Source: Arbacia lixula (lineage: Eukaryota; Echinodermata; Echinoidea; Arbacioida; Arbaciidae). From it: 64,000 nt of DNA. The stretch is taken from NCBI GenBank assembly GCA_963669155.1, contig OZ022581.1:19109095-19173094 (forward strand), in the 5' to 3' direction. Both the position numbers and the translations under genes were made by a program. The notes beneath the pieces were generated by a model. The model searched no databases and was not told the origin of the DNA. It was given only the letters and a program-made list of their open reading frames with translations. This document shows, one piece after another, positions 24,670 to 37,624 of the stretch. Every line of letters begins with the position of its first letter. The stretch's first letter is position 1.

Positions 24670-25600
24670 ATTATGATCACACCGAGATGCGCTTTTAATT
24701 GGTTGCGAAAGATGTCGGCATTCCAAGATTGAAGAGACAGATGGTGGAGGCGAGTAGGTCTCATCATGAGGCACATGGATGTCACAATTTCACAATACTT
24801 TACCAGTACCAATGCCAACACTAATATCAATACCAGGACTACCCGCCCCCACATCCTTATCACGTCCACTTTAGCCACTACTTCCAAGTGTAATGTCATC
24901 ACAATTCCATTATAGTCCTCGTTATACATGTACCAAAATGGCTCGGAAAGCATGGTTACATCTAGGAACATTGGGAGGAAGAACAGTGAATATGTTAAAG
25001 TTTTAACGGGATCAAATAAGTACCTAATAAGTACCTCAAATTTTCGTTAACAAATAAATTGTTGTTAAGTTTGTTGGCGCATACATTTTGGATACAAAGA
25101 AAGGCATTTGCTTTTGTCCATGCCAAAAGTAATGTAAAACCTTATGTTTATCTCGCTGTAGTATCACTGATAATGATCATATATGGGAAATATACGGGAT
25201 TGTAGGCATATAGTAGGACCATCGCTTCCGTACAGCTTATCCGCACGTATGTGTATTCACAATGAACGTATTAAAACGAGTAAATAAGACCCGACAGTTG
25301 CTGATATTACAATTTGTCTTTTTTCGTGACACCGGATATCTCGCCTTTTTGATCGGGTCACTGCGCCCACAAATGAATTTGGCCGAAACCGGTTGGGTGA
25401 TAGATGCATTGCTCATTGTGTGTGAATACATACACAATTTATCATCTTGTATTGTTGCCACACGCATGCTACAAACAAGCCAATATGGCATTGCTGTTGG
25501 TGTGACGTCTAAACGTTGCTGTCAGCCAAGGTGTGACCTTGTAAATAAACGATAATAATGACTTAACAGCTATACTCAACACCAATTATAAGGGAAAAGT
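24670..25600. other. Non-coding; decayed ATACCA-type repeat near 24800
   Basis: Degenerate TACCAATGCCAACACTAATA words at about 24795-24840 suggest an old hexanucleotide repeat similar in type to that at 45485. No supported gene. Confidence 0.4.
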
Positions 25601-25604
25601 CATC

Positions 25605-25744
25605 CCATGATGCATCGCGCGGCTTCGGATTTTGCTTGCAGTCATGTCCGTTGTGGTGCTGCGCATGTACCAGTGTACGACACCGGGCGCGCACACGACT
25701 GCAAAACAATCTGAATTCTGATGGCGCTGCGCGGAGTATTGTGG
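25605..25744. mobile_element. Small inverted-repeat element, GCGCAGCG family, copy 2
   Basis: Left end CCCATGATGCATCGCGCGGC and right end GATGGCGCTGCGCGGAGTAT. An internal TTTTGCTTGCAGTCATGTCC and GCACACGACTGCAAAACAAT form a second inverted pair. The layout matches 21010-21155. Confidence 0.75.
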
Positions 25745-26037
25745 AACGATTTTTCCTGTGCGGTATGGAAAAGTAACACAGCATCATTCGAATGATGTGC
25801 GCCGGGTATCTACTGTTGACATAATGAGCATGAACTGCAAAAGTAGGAGTAGGTCGTTTAAAAGCTGTAGGCCTATCTTCTCCCATCCTTTCACTGACTC
25901 AAAGAGATTTATTGCGGAGCATTTGTCAGTCTCCATTCCAATAATGAAGTCAATCTGATCACGCTAATCCTGGCTGGCAGCAATGCTAATAGAAGTTGTG
26001 ATTTATCTCAACTCGAGTCATCCCACACAGCTTCAGT

Positions 26038-26122
26038 TCTTTGTATACCAGATGTGCATTTTGTCACTTTTAATGCATTCAAATCCCAAAGAGCAGCATT
26101 TTATCTGGAACCGGAAGGGTTA
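26038..26122. mobile_element. Unexpanded copy of the CTTTGTGTGCCA element family
   Basis: TTCTTTGTATACCAGATGTG, CATTTTGTCACTTTT, CAAATCCCAAAGAGCAGCAT and TTATCTGG...AAGGGTT occur in the same order as in 28397-28840 and 39555-39648, without the hexanucleotide expansion. Confidence 0.7.
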
Positions 26123-28396
26123 TAAATTTTTCACAATGAAACCACTCATCAAAACAAACGCGTGGGGCAAAGGCTAGGGATATGCTAGGCTCTGAAGCTG
26201 CTTTGTCATCATTGTAAGTGGTTATCAAGTGTTCTGCAGAACGATTGATGGAGTTACAATTGTTCCCCACTTATAAGGAGTTTCTGAAGTTAGTATGATA
26301 TACGCAGCTCTGTAGCTGTTACCGTATGTTTGCAAAGCAAATATATAAGGCGATAGAAATGTGCAATCATAATACGACCAACTAGGCCTCATGTGAGAAT
26401 ATGTTTCCATACCTTTTTCGAAAGCGATTATTTAATTCAATTTGAATATTAATTTTAATTTGTAGCTATATATGTCCATATCTATCTATACCAGCCAGTT
26501 TATTAATATACCTGCTTATCTAATTATCTTATCCATGCAACTGTCTATCCATCTATATGTCGATATATGTTTAACTATCTATTACCCATCTAACATTCAT
26601 ATATATTACATGGCTACATCTATAGATAACTGTGTTTCTAAATGTTTGTACATAATGGTACACATATATGTCTACAGGGTCTAAGTGTGCGTATATCTAG
26701 CTATCTAATATATTTCACTTCTGAAGGAATGCTTCATTTTCCTGTATTCTTATTATATGAAAACAATAAATTACAAATCCAATTATATTCTGATGTTTTA
26801 GATGATTCGTATCGATTCTTCCCATTATTTTGACATCCTGTTACACATTTCCATCATAAAGGATATCTGTTTAAGATAGAGCGGGAAATGTTTCTACCCC
26901 ACATGAGTAAATGTAACAAAATAAACAGAATCTGTACTTTATCAGCATACAGAAGAGTAATCCATATAGCTAGAGTACTTGAACATAAAACTCGTAAAAC
27001 AATTCAGTGAAGAAAGAGGCTTACGTGAATTAATTTTGTTTTCATATGTGCCACCGATACGTTCTGGCGTATGGAATCACGTATGAAAGTAATCCACATT
27101 GCACTCAAAGGATTACAGGTACGAGTGAGTTAATTATAGTATGAAGTGGGTCAATTCATTTGATATGCATTAAGCTATGAATCTGCTTGAAAGCGGATGT
27201 AAACTACTGGAATATCAACGTGTATGGATTATGACTAAAAGGAAATTGTGTCGGCAAGACTGATAACATCTTTATTATCAATGGATAAGCAGGTTGAAAG
27301 TAATTGAATTTAGAGAAGTGTAAATCAAAGTGAGAAAGAGAGCGATAGAGAGGAAGCGAGAAAGAGATATGTTGAATTAAAACCTGTATTTAAGTCAGCT
27401 TCTATTCGAAATAAGAAATGTAAATAAAACACAAATAAGGACAAGGAAAGGCAACAACCGTTACCATGGTTACTATGTAACATCCCCTCCTCCAGAAAAT
27501 GTACCTAATGTGAAAATACATAGTATTAATAATAAAAAGATAACAAGATATGAAAAAAGCGTCTGCATTATCAAGAGGTTGTAAAGGAGCTTGTGCAATA
27601 TCGACTGCGAATAGATACCTGGATGTATAGTAAAATAAACATCTCGACAGTGGACCATGGGTAGTGTACTACAGTCAGGCCATACATTCAAGATTCACGA
27701 TAAAATTTATTTCCAATGTAAAAATTGCACTACATTGTACAATATGGCCAATGATTAAAGGTAATTATAAGATAATTGATACATTTGAAGTTAAGTGCAA
27801 AATATTATGTACACGATCAGAATTTCATAGTTCAATAGATAGGAAAATGGAATGAAATTAAAAGCTGAATTGCTAACTCAAACTCTAGAATGCATACTTT
27901 CGATATCCCGACGACGCATAATTATAATTTGGTTCTCTTTAATTCACATGTACTATTCTTTTGTTTTCCTATTATTTTGTTTCGCACCAAACTGGTCACA
28001 GTATTGATGGTATTGTTGATAAGAATATGGTTTTAAGCGAAGGTTATATTTTCTATATAAGGGAGCCTATTATTATACAAGCCGCGGTATTTCAAAAGAT
28101 TCCTGTAAATTGTAGTATGCTTCAATTCCCCTACTTAAAGACTGCTTATGTCTAACATGTATGACATGGGGTTTAAATTTTACATCAGCATTGCACAGCA
28201 TTGTTCGTCGACACGGGGTCGTATTATGGTAATTAAGATTAAATATGATTTCAATTCATTTCATGACATGTTTCGCGGTATATATCAACGAATATCTCTC
28301 ATAAACGTGACAAAAAGAATAGTCAAAAGAGGCCAACTATGCCATCGAGTACTTTGAAAGGTTAAACAGGGGTTACACAGATTTTATATTTCAATT
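26123..28396. other. Non-coding, AT-rich, degenerate TATC/ATCT region
   Basis: 26465-26700 is rich in TATCTATC-like words. The 14-mer GTTACCATGGTTAC recurs at 27460-27473. No supported gene. Confidence 0.4.
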
Positions 28397-28840
28397 AACC
28401 CTTTGTGTGCCACATGTTCATTTTCACAACTAATACTAATACTAATACTAGTACTAATACTAATAATAATACTAATACTAATATTAATACTAGTGCTGAT
28501 ACTAATACTAATACTAATACTTATACTAATACTAATACTATTACTAATACTTATACTAATACTAATACTAATACTTATACTAATACTAATACTAATACAA
28601 ATACTAATACCAATACTTATACTAATACTAATACTAATACTATTATACTAATACTTATACTAATACTAATACTTATAATAATACTATACTAATACTAATA
28701 CTAATGCTAATACTAAAGCTAATGATAATACTAATACTAATACTAAACTAATACTAATATTTATGTGCCACATGTGCATTTTTCACAACTAATACCTACA
28801 GATCCCAAAGTGTAGCAGTATATCTGGCACACAAAGGGTT
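28397..28840. mobile_element. Short TIR element expanded by an internal (TAATAC)n array
   Basis: The ends are perfect inverted repeats, AACCCTTTGTGTGCCA and TGGCACACAAAGGGTT. Between them lies about 330 bp of imperfect TAATAC hexamers (about 28430-28760). The left flank word GTGCCACATGTTCATTTTCAC is repeated, slightly diverged, after the array (about 28765), followed by CAGATCCCAAAGTGTAGCAG. Copies at 39555-39648 and 26038-26122 show the unexpanded form. The 82- and 95-aa frames inside are repeat artefacts. Confidence 0.9.
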
Positions 28841-29107
28841 CAAACCACACTGAGATACGCATGAACGATATTGAAATACAGCAAACTAAATTGGCAAACA
28901 TTAATGAGCAATGATTATTGCATGACACCTCTCATCCTTCACATATTTTCACTGTCTTTATGTTAGCTGTCGTTCTTATCTTTCCTACCATTGATGTATT
29001 TATGTCAACACGAGGGACTATCCCTTTGACATTTTTTTCTGTACCACGTTTCTCTGTCTTTCTATGTCATATATTTTTCTTTTTTTTTCTTGGTCTACTC
29101 TTTCATT
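28841..29107. other. Non-coding spacer
   Basis: No feature recognised. Confidence 0.35.
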
Positions 29108-29108
29108 C

Positions 29109-29153
<45 letters not shown>

Positions 29154-29160
29154 TCTCCTG
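29108..29160. repeat. (CT)n microsatellite
   Basis: Pure CT dinucleotides over most of the interval. Confidence 0.95.
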
Positions 29161-29439
29161 TCTCTTTCTCCGTTATTTCTCCTAAATCCCGGCATCCACA
29201 TATAATAATGAATTCCGCATAAAGTCCCCGCTAGATGAGACCGATGGACATGACGGAGAAGGAGAAAACGGCGGGGAAAAAAATCAGATAATTCCATCTC
29301 AAGAAATATGAACTGCGTGCAAACAAGTGCTAGCATCGTCCTAAATATGGCTGTGTTTGATCACTTGTTCCCATCGACATGCCGGGAAGGAGGGGAGATT
29401 TTAAAAGTAAACGAAACCTGATCTGTATGGACGATGAAT

Positions 29440-29490
29440 GACGCCCCCCCCCCCCCCCCCCTCACCCACCACTACCACCACCACCACCGA
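29440..29490. repeat. Poly-C run followed by (CCA)n
   Basis: About 20 C residues, then CCACCACTACCACCACCACC. Both are prone to length change and assembly error. Confidence 0.93.
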
Positions 29491-30861
29491 ACCCCACACA
29501 CGCGCGGCAATAGCAGTAGCGTGGAGTTTAGCGAAATAGCAATAGGTCAATATTTGGGAATATCTGGTGCGGGGGTAGAGGAGCAAAACATGTTTTAACC
29601 GACATACAGCATGCACTGTCCGACCGCCCTGGCAGTGAGAAGCGCTGTAATTGGGCATGACGGCAAAGTGCACTTCACAGTGATGTATCCCCCCCCCTCC
29701 TCCCCCTTCTCTTTCTCCTTCGTCCCTGGCATTGCCACAGCCAGCAGGGAAAGAGATAACCCATCTGCACAACGGACTCCACCCTCATTGTTTCTAAAGG
29801 AATTCACAGTCATGCCCGCGCATCAATGATCGGCCTGTAATGCGACATAACTTACTTTCCAGGTTCAGTCTATGATTACTTAATGACCACAAATGACTGG
29901 CTTCGACGATTTGGCTTGCTTTAAATCAAACCGGTGAATTTGGCAAAAACATGATCAACCTAACAGTGCCTCATATATCCGTATTATGTATTTGAGAGTA
30001 AACTGTTCTAATTTTCTTCTTTTTGAAAAGGTGGTAACAATTAATGTGGATGAGAATTACTCCAGCTGCGACACATCGAAAAGTTGTTATCATTCACTTC
30101 TTATTTTCGAGGACAAAATACATGTCAGCTGCACCACACGCATTCGGCGAGGAAAAGGATATATAGGCCGCGATGTGCATAATATCTGTTTCATGTGAAT
30201 GGACATTGATTTCCAGGTCATCCTCAAACGTCAATTCCGAGTGATCATAGTAACGAGGGAAGCATACAATAAGAGGCGCCATTTGAAAGGTGGCTAGACA
30301 TTCGTCAAAAGAAACACTTCCAGTACTGTATGTGAAACGTAAAGAAATGATTACAATGATTGACAAATGTGTAACACTGCTGACACTACCTGCCAAATTT
30401 GATTCACATCAAATGATTTCCATTCAACGACTTCCTCTGCGGTTTGCAGCTCTAGATTGTCTGGTGTTTTCCTGGAGTGTTAGAATATCCGCGTCTTGTC
30501 AAAGTCATAATCATAATTATACCCATTAATATGTGCGGCCTAATTTTGCATCATAACCTTTTTTTTTAAAGACAATTGATAATGTGATGCGTACATGTAT
30601 ATGGTTTAATGAGGTTTTTTTGCTGAAAGACAATTGGTGCTATAATTTTTGTTTCATCGGTACTCTCCGGAAATAATAAGATAATTTTACGACGGAAAGT
30701 ACCAGTAAAACAGCGATAATTTCCAAATAAAGAGAAGAAGAGAGTAATGAAAATGACGTCCTTATCGCTCCTTAAGGTAATTTATAGAAATGTTTATAAC
30801 TTTGTGCTGTATTTGAGAGGTGTTCTGCCCTACACCTCCAGATTACTGTATAGAGTGCGCG
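29491..30861. other. Non-coding sequence, no recognised feature
   Basis: A GC-moderate patch at 29590-29830 with overlapping frames on both strands but no recognisable protein. The rest is AT-rich. Confidence 0.4.
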
Positions 30862-31410
30862 TGTGGCAATAAATTCAACCCTTATTTTTCAGGGGACCAT
30901 CACTTCTGTATTTGGGTTTCTAAGTGTATATGTGTTGATGTGTGTTTATGTGTGTTTATGTGTGTGTACGTGTGTGCGTGTTTATGTTTGTGTGTATGTG
31001 TGTGTGTTTATGTGTGTGTGTGTGTGTGTGTTTGTGTGTGGGTGTTTATATGTGTGTGTATGTATGTGTTTGTGTGTGTATGTTTATGTGTGTATGCTTA
31101 TGTGCATATGCGCGCGCGCGCGTGTGTGTGTGTGCGTGTGTGCGTTTGTGTGTATGCGTGTGTACATGCTGTATGTTAAATCTGTTAGGGAAAGTCAAAG
31201 CAAACTAGGGACACTTTAATTTGAAAAGGCGCATCTTTTCCTTCTTATGGTACAATATGAATTCATTGCCGTATTGCTCCAATCATTATATAGTGTGCCC
31301 GATACACCCTAGGTCATCACACCAAACTACATGTACAAACCGCTTGTGATTAGCCCTTTGCGTGCGGCAATACATTCAACTCTTGTTTTCAGGGGACCAT
31401 CACTTCTGGA
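30862..31410 (+). repeat. Diverged direct repeats flanking a ~245-bp (TG)n-type tract
   Basis: GTGTGGCAATAAATTCAACC through CAGGGGACCATCACTTCTG (30862-30909) recurs as GTGCGGCAATACATTCAAC through CAGGGGACCATCACTTCTG (31363-31410). Between them lies a TG-rich tract (30920-31165) with GTGTAT/GTTTATGTGT units and a (GC)n run near 31110. The second copy is preceded by AGCCCTTTGCGTGC, resembling the TIR of 28397-28840. All frames are Val/Cys artefacts. Confidence 0.85.
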
Positions 31411-31419
31411 TCGGAGTTT

Positions 31420-32920
31420 ACAAATTACTGCTCTATGTGCTTCACAGTGTGTATCAATGGTAAAATATTCTATATGTGTTATATTAATGGTTAAAGCCGC
31501 AATCCGATACGTGAATCAGACCAAACGTCAAGGTCAGCGGAATCAGGCCGCTCTCTTGTGTGATAGACATCGACTTGACGTCTTTGCCTCCTAATGATTA
31601 TTTCAGTACGATTAAACACATCACACAGGCGTGATATCTCTGACGATAAAAAGGTGTTAGTATTCATTGCGAACCAGTCTGGACCCGACACTCTCTCGCT
31701 CCCCGCCGGGATTTCAGCAGCGATGACAAAAAAAAAATGGAAAAGAAAAAGTACCCGGGCACGGAAAAAGCTCTGATAAACATCACATCATCGGTGGCGG
31801 GTCCCTTTGACAAGAATTCACTTAGACATTTTCACATAAAATGCCCGGGGGACATTTCTCTTGCTGGCTCTAGGAGCGGGAGACTGTATGAAAAATTGTC
31901 AATTACAAGAGGCGCGAAAGCGTGGCGCGCACTACCGCATCTCTATATACCTCATGTACGGCGTCGGCACGAAGAATAGCGAGTGGACACACGCACGCAC
32001 GCGCCGCTCTGTCTCGTGCGGTAGTTACTTCCTCGTTAGTTCCAGCCTATATCACATGACAGTAATCCGGGTTAACCAATTACCAATTTCTCACGAAGAT
32101 AATCACAACAATGAATATTGCGAAAACATTCGAGATTCATGTGCTCTTGTCAGACGGATGGCAGACCAAAGCGTTGAGCTATCCTCTTTCACACGCTAAA
32201 AAGGTTGCACTGATGTAACACATTGAACTGTAAAGGTTCAATCGGCAGTTTGACGTTCAAATTATCAGATAATTCATAAAGGATAAAGTTTCCCGTACAT
32301 TTATATTGTTACAAGTATATCAAACTGACTAAATACTATACCGTCTAAAAAAGGATGTTTTTAATCAAGTTTATGTTTGAACAGTATGGACGTAATTTGT
32401 TTTTCTAGCTCTTTACGTGTTGCCGTCGCCGTTTTGTTTGTTAACGCCTGGAAAATTTAATATCCTGTACATTACATATAGAACAGCTATTTGTTGCGAA
32501 AGGGTGAATAAATAGTTTTGAAGGATCTTATAACTTTGAAATATGTGTGTGATAAAGTGTTTGAATTTTTAATACGATGTTACCACGTACTACTGTTTCC
32601 ATGGTTTGTGAATTGTGTTCTTTTTCCCATTTCCACCCTCGTTTGAGTCCTATGCGTGATTATGTAAAATCAAATGGCGAAGGAACGTTCGGTTTCGTGC
32701 ACGGGATAGTTACGCCCCTGACATTTCAATGTATTAAAGAATGGCCAATTCTCACATAACATAACTGTCCACATGTTTGCTGTTCGACGGTAGTTAGTCA
32801 TTAGACTACGTTTATTTGCGAATGTACCTTTGCATATACGAATATTCCCCATTCACATCCACGAATCAAGTCCGTGATGAATGATGTGTGGATGAATAGA
32901 TGTAGGTATGCACTCCTCTC
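31420..32920. other. Non-coding sequence, no recognised feature
   Basis: 31700-32060 is somewhat CpG-richer with overlapping frames up to 112 aa, but shows no domain or convincing splice sites. Confidence 0.4.
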
Positions 32921-32924
32921 CATT

Positions 32925-32946
32925 CCCTCTCTCTATTCCATCTCTT

Positions 32947-33015
<69 letters not shown>

Positions 33016-33340
33016 CACCCATATATATATATACACACATACACACGGACACGCACATACACACATTTTCTCACACATGCACACAAACAATCTCTTCCTC
33101 TCTAACGCACTCTTTCTCTTTCTTGCCTTCTTTGTATGTTTGTTTCTTCCTCTACATCCCTCTTCTCCCACCACCAGCCCTTCTCTCTCTCTCCCTCCCC
33201 CTCTCTCTCTCCCTCTCTCTCTTTCATTCTACCACACCCTTCCCTCTTCCCTTCTCTTTCTCTCTCTTTCTCTCTCTCTCCCTCTCCCCCCCTCTCTCTC
33301 TCATTCTACCGCAACCTCCCATCTCTTTCTCTAGCGATCC
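32925..33340. repeat. Compound (CT)n, (CA)n, (TA)n and polypyrimidine tract
   Basis: (CT)n at 32952-32990 is followed directly by (CA)n at 32991-33014, then (AT)n near 33022, CA-rich sequence, and a polypyrimidine block (33110-33330). The 228-aa plus-strand frame is an artefact. Confidence 0.94.
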
Positions 33341-33468
33341 GTCTTGCTCTCCTTCACTGCTTATTGCCCTTCTTTTCTTCCACGCCTTTTCGCTTTCTTT
33401 AAGATGTTTAACGTATAACTTGTTATTGTACGCTTACCTGCGTACCTGTGTACATGTGTACATTTCTA

Positions 33469-33622
33469 GTGTGTGTGTGTGTGTGTGTGTAAGTGTGTGT
33501 GTGTGTACATGTATGCCTGTGTGTGTATGCCTGTATCTACATCTGTGTGTGTATATGTAAATCTTGTTTATGTTTATATGTGTACGTTTGTGTGTTTGTG
33601 TGTGTGTTTGTGTACGTGCGTA
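33469..33622. repeat. (TG)n-rich tract
   Basis: GT dinucleotides with GTATGT and GTTTGT interruptions. Confidence 0.92.
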
Positions 33623-33624
33623 TG

Positions 33625-35457
33625 TTACAATTCATAGGCCAGACACGTCAGTAACAAGTGGCGCTCTCTCACATACCATCTGGTGCCGTGGGTTAAATGA
33701 CTCTTCCAGATGAGCACAGAGATCATATTACGTAGGATGCCGGAGGAGCGTCTTCTTCCAATACAACATTCTATCAGATTAGCCTGCGCACCAGGCTTTT
33801 GGATATTCGTGAACCAAACTCTACAATAGAGTCTATAAGTAGAACTCACTGGACTTGTCACTTTCCCCATTCTCATCTTTTCTCGGCCCCTGTCCTTCAT
33901 TCCGAGCCGCAGAGGAACCGGGGAGTCATTAAGTTATTTCAGCCAGATTTAGTTTTTGATACACCTGCCATTGCTATGGGTGCATGAATTATGTTTATAA
34001 AGATTGGGGTTTGCATTGCTTATACTGGGGGATTTAAAGAATCTGGATTGAAAATGCTCAACAGCGTAAACGCCAGGCTAGTTTTGACGTTACTCCACGC
34101 CGCTACAAAAGGACCATGACCCCCCCCCCCCCTCCCCTAACAACATCAACCACTATCTACCACACCTATGGACTTATAATGTGTCCAATACTCTTTTACT
34201 TATTGATATTTCACCTAATTCTATGCCTGGCGCATATCTACGAGAATTCCAATAAAGATAATTCCAAAGAAGTTTGACTTGCAAGGTCGTATTGTGAAGT
34301 CAGCTTTCACGCAGAATTTGAAGTGCTGAAAAAATAGAGTAGACGACGGTTTATATATGTGTTTACTGCGATGCTCTACATCTTTTAGAATATGTAACCA
34401 GATATTCTCATTTATGAGTACGTCAATATCCTTCCCAATTAAAAGCTGGCATAATTTGATATCGCAGCATGACCAATATTCTCATTCCGTAGTTAAACTG
34501 TATTTTGGTACCTGCATACAGCTAGTAGCTTTTAATCAAACCTACGTTCAATATTCGGGCCCTTAAGACATCAGCGTCTTCTCGCTGCGACTCTTGAATA
34601 TTTATAAGCAATTCCTATTGTTTAAATCCCAAACGCGTGTATACATTTCGTATAGTTAATTTGAATATATTCTGAAGAGGAAATATGACCGACAATTCGA
34701 TAAGCGTTCCCGACCTTGTTTTGAGGAGCCTCATGCACAATTTACCAGTTTTTTTGTATGTTGATTTTTTTTGTCTTAATCAGCGAAGCGCAGACAACAA
34801 TGGTGATATAAACATTTTTTTTATAGAGATTTCGTTGCTCATTTCTACATTTCTATGCCAGGCAAAATGCTGCTTCGAAGGAGTTGTGTATATTAGCACG
34901 ATTAGGGGTGCCGATGTGCGACAATGGTACTTAAAGGGTTAGAGATACTCCACATAATTTAAAGCAATCATCGACGAGCTGTTGTAAGATGCCTTTTTAT
35001 GCATTGAAATAACATGGTAAATATGAATCAGGGTATTACAGTCATTCTAAAGATCATTTTGATCTCTTTCGTCGTATTTAATGCGTATTAAACGTATGAT
35101 AAAATAAAGACAACACACCAGTAATGCCAGGCTAGCAAGACGGTGTCCTGCAGAGTAATACGGGTCATTGCTTCTCATTCCATAATTAATTAAACTTAAT
35201 CATTGCACAATATGGAATGTGTTTGTCGGGAAGTCTTACGTGCGTTGCAGGGACACGGTCCGGCGTTTGACAAGCATAATTTCGTGATTGACGAGTAGCG
35301 AATTCCGTAGACTCGCGGGCACCATTGTTGTTGTTGTTTTTTTTTGTATGTGAATCTTGACTTTTCTGCTCTGTCCAAAAGTACGCTGTGGCAAGCCACA
35401 TCTGTTCATTGGGTTGGGTGTATATGTAAGGTGTGTGAGAGGAGAGATTGTTACAAA
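33625..35457. other. Non-coding sequence
   Basis: A C run lies at 34118-34137. Incidental frames of up to 91 aa have no recognisable domains. Confidence 0.4.
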
Positions 35458-35491
35458 GCAAGAGAAAGAGAGAAAAATAGAGAGTGAGAAT

Positions 35492-35522
<31 letters not shown>

Positions 35523-35555
35523 CGAGATGATAAGGGAGACAGAGAAAGAGAGAGA
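35458..35555. repeat. (GA)n microsatellite
   Basis: GA-rich purine tract, with a perfect run near 35490-35512. Confidence 0.9.
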
Positions 35556-35559
35556 ACGG

Positions 35560-37624
35560 AAACGTATAATATAAATAGTAATACAGATATTGGGTAAACT
35601 ATAATAGAGTAAATGAGATATAAAGTAAAAAGGGTAGAGTAGGGGGCCGTATACGAGATATGCTTAATGACAGATCATGAAATTGTAATAACTTAGATTG
35701 AATAAAAGCAGCAAAATTTGATTTGAATTAACGCTTAAAAGTTTTATAAATTCTGACGGAGTATAAAGACGCTTTATAATCGTGATTATCGGTCCATTTA
35801 ATATTCTAACGACGTTTCATTATGATTATGTCGTTCTCACTTTTCTCGCGCACCACTAAACAAAACAATATTCCGAGCATCGTCTTCATGATCAAGGCAG
35901 ATATGCGGCTAGCGATTAAGGTTTTTAGAGACAAATAATGCACGTTTGATACAGCATTTTTTTCTTTTTAAAGTGAATCAACCATGAGGAGTATGTAATT
36001 AGTATATGCGTCTTATAATTGTTATTTTGGAGAATGGGTGCAGGCAAGCTACCAGCTGGTGTACCGTGTTTGTAGAGCAGTGCCTGTCATAGCTCACATG
36101 CATGCTGCGGCATAGCTTAGGCTTTTTAACAGTCAGAAAAGCCACCGTGCATCAGCCATGCGCGGATGGAATTAATTTGATTAATTACGCAGGCGGATCT
36201 CCCGTGGGGGTACGTATAGCCGAATAACATTTGATGAATATCATTGCGAGGGAAAATCCGCCCGGTCGCTCTCCAAGAGATGCAATGTGGTCCTATGAAT
36301 AACGGGGCTTTAATCCCAATGGCTTAAGACCTGCTGCTCTTACGCGACGCGATTGCGACGCGACACATTTTGATGTAAAACGTTTCATGTGATTCGGTAG
36401 ATCGGAATGATTTTACGATTGAAATGCTTTTCTTTAAAGATTTGTACCACGTTCTTCTCATGCTAGCAGAAGTGTTTCAAATTTTATATGATCTTGTTAT
36501 AATTTATAAAAAGGTAAAACATGTACAACAATATCTGTACATGTTAGATGTTAATATCTTGAATTAACAAAGAATATGTTGGCACATACACTAATATGTG
36601 CATTGTTGTATATATAGCGTTGTTGAGAAGGAAGGACAAGAAAGTATAAATAATGACCAATCTTCTGAAAAAAAATGGCATAATGATATATGTATGCGGA
36701 GGTTTCATTTGTCCTTATCCAGACGAAAGGTCGAAAGCCGCAAATCGTTGTAAATATAGACTTATTGTCAACGCAGCTGCGTCTCCGTAAATACTATACT
36801 GCCCAATTAAAGTGAAAAATGTAAACCTCGGTTTTTGGACACCGTTAGAAATCAAAGAAAAAAACCTTTAGCCCAGGTGGTGCCAATGTGTGAGGTCACG
36901 CACGGCTTACGCGGATTATCAAATGTGTGCTTTCGCTTTACGAAAATAAAGCTTCGCAGTCTGTGATCCATCCGCGAGAACGAAGGCCTGAGACATATCT
37001 GAGCAGTTTGCCGCGTGCTTATAGCTTTGTCATCTCAATGGAATTTGGTGCTGGATCATGATTATGTCGCGTAGTGTGGTGTAGGATTTGATACCTCTCT
37101 AATTGCTTGTTTTCGTAGCGGATTTATATGTAGCTAAAATTGTAGAGAATTACCAACGGACACTGCAATTCATGTGGGGCTTAACAAGAATTGAAAACGA
37201 TTAAAAAAACTACACCTTATTAACAACATATTATTAACAACTCTTCTAATTGCCCATATCTTGAGGAAAATGTAGAAAATAGATGGCTATTGTGAAATAT
37301 TAGCTTTGACTATTCAAAGATGACGTGTGTTCTATCTTACTTTGTATTACTTTAATACTAATCTAAACATGCATAAATACGATGTGTTTTAAAGTACAGC
37401 AATATAATTATGTGGACCCACTCTTGATAAAACCAGTAGGAAAAATTATCTCATTCATCTTATACAACAAAATGTCGGCTTAAAGTGAACTGTTCCATGC
37501 ATACATGCATACATGTTCCATGCAGTACTTGTGTGCATAGAGACTGGTATCAATTTCTATGCATGCATTTGCAAGAACGGATGTTAGAGATGATTACGCA
37601 GGCTTCCTTTCTTTGTTTCAACAG
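35560..37624. other. Non-coding; homeodomain-like motif cluster near 36.2 kb
   Basis: 36100-36400 is less AT-biased. It contains TAATTTGATTA (36173-36183), which fits the Paired-class P3 dimer pattern TAATYNRATTA, and TAATCC (36311-36316), an Otx/Bicoid-type core. No gene is supported. Enhancer identity is speculation. Confidence 0.3.

Noticed and set aside
24103-24971. 209-aa and 208-aa frames on opposite strands
   Set aside because: Both are by-products of GA/G-run sequence (Arg/Glu/Gly one way, Ser/Leu/Pro the other).
28403-28692. 82- and 95-aa frames with Ile/Leu or Asn/Thr repeats
   Set aside because: Direct translation of the TAATAC hexanucleotide array.
32874-33560. 228-aa plus-strand frame
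   Set aside because: Composed of CT, CA and TG repeats translated as Ser/Leu, Thr/His and Val/Cys.
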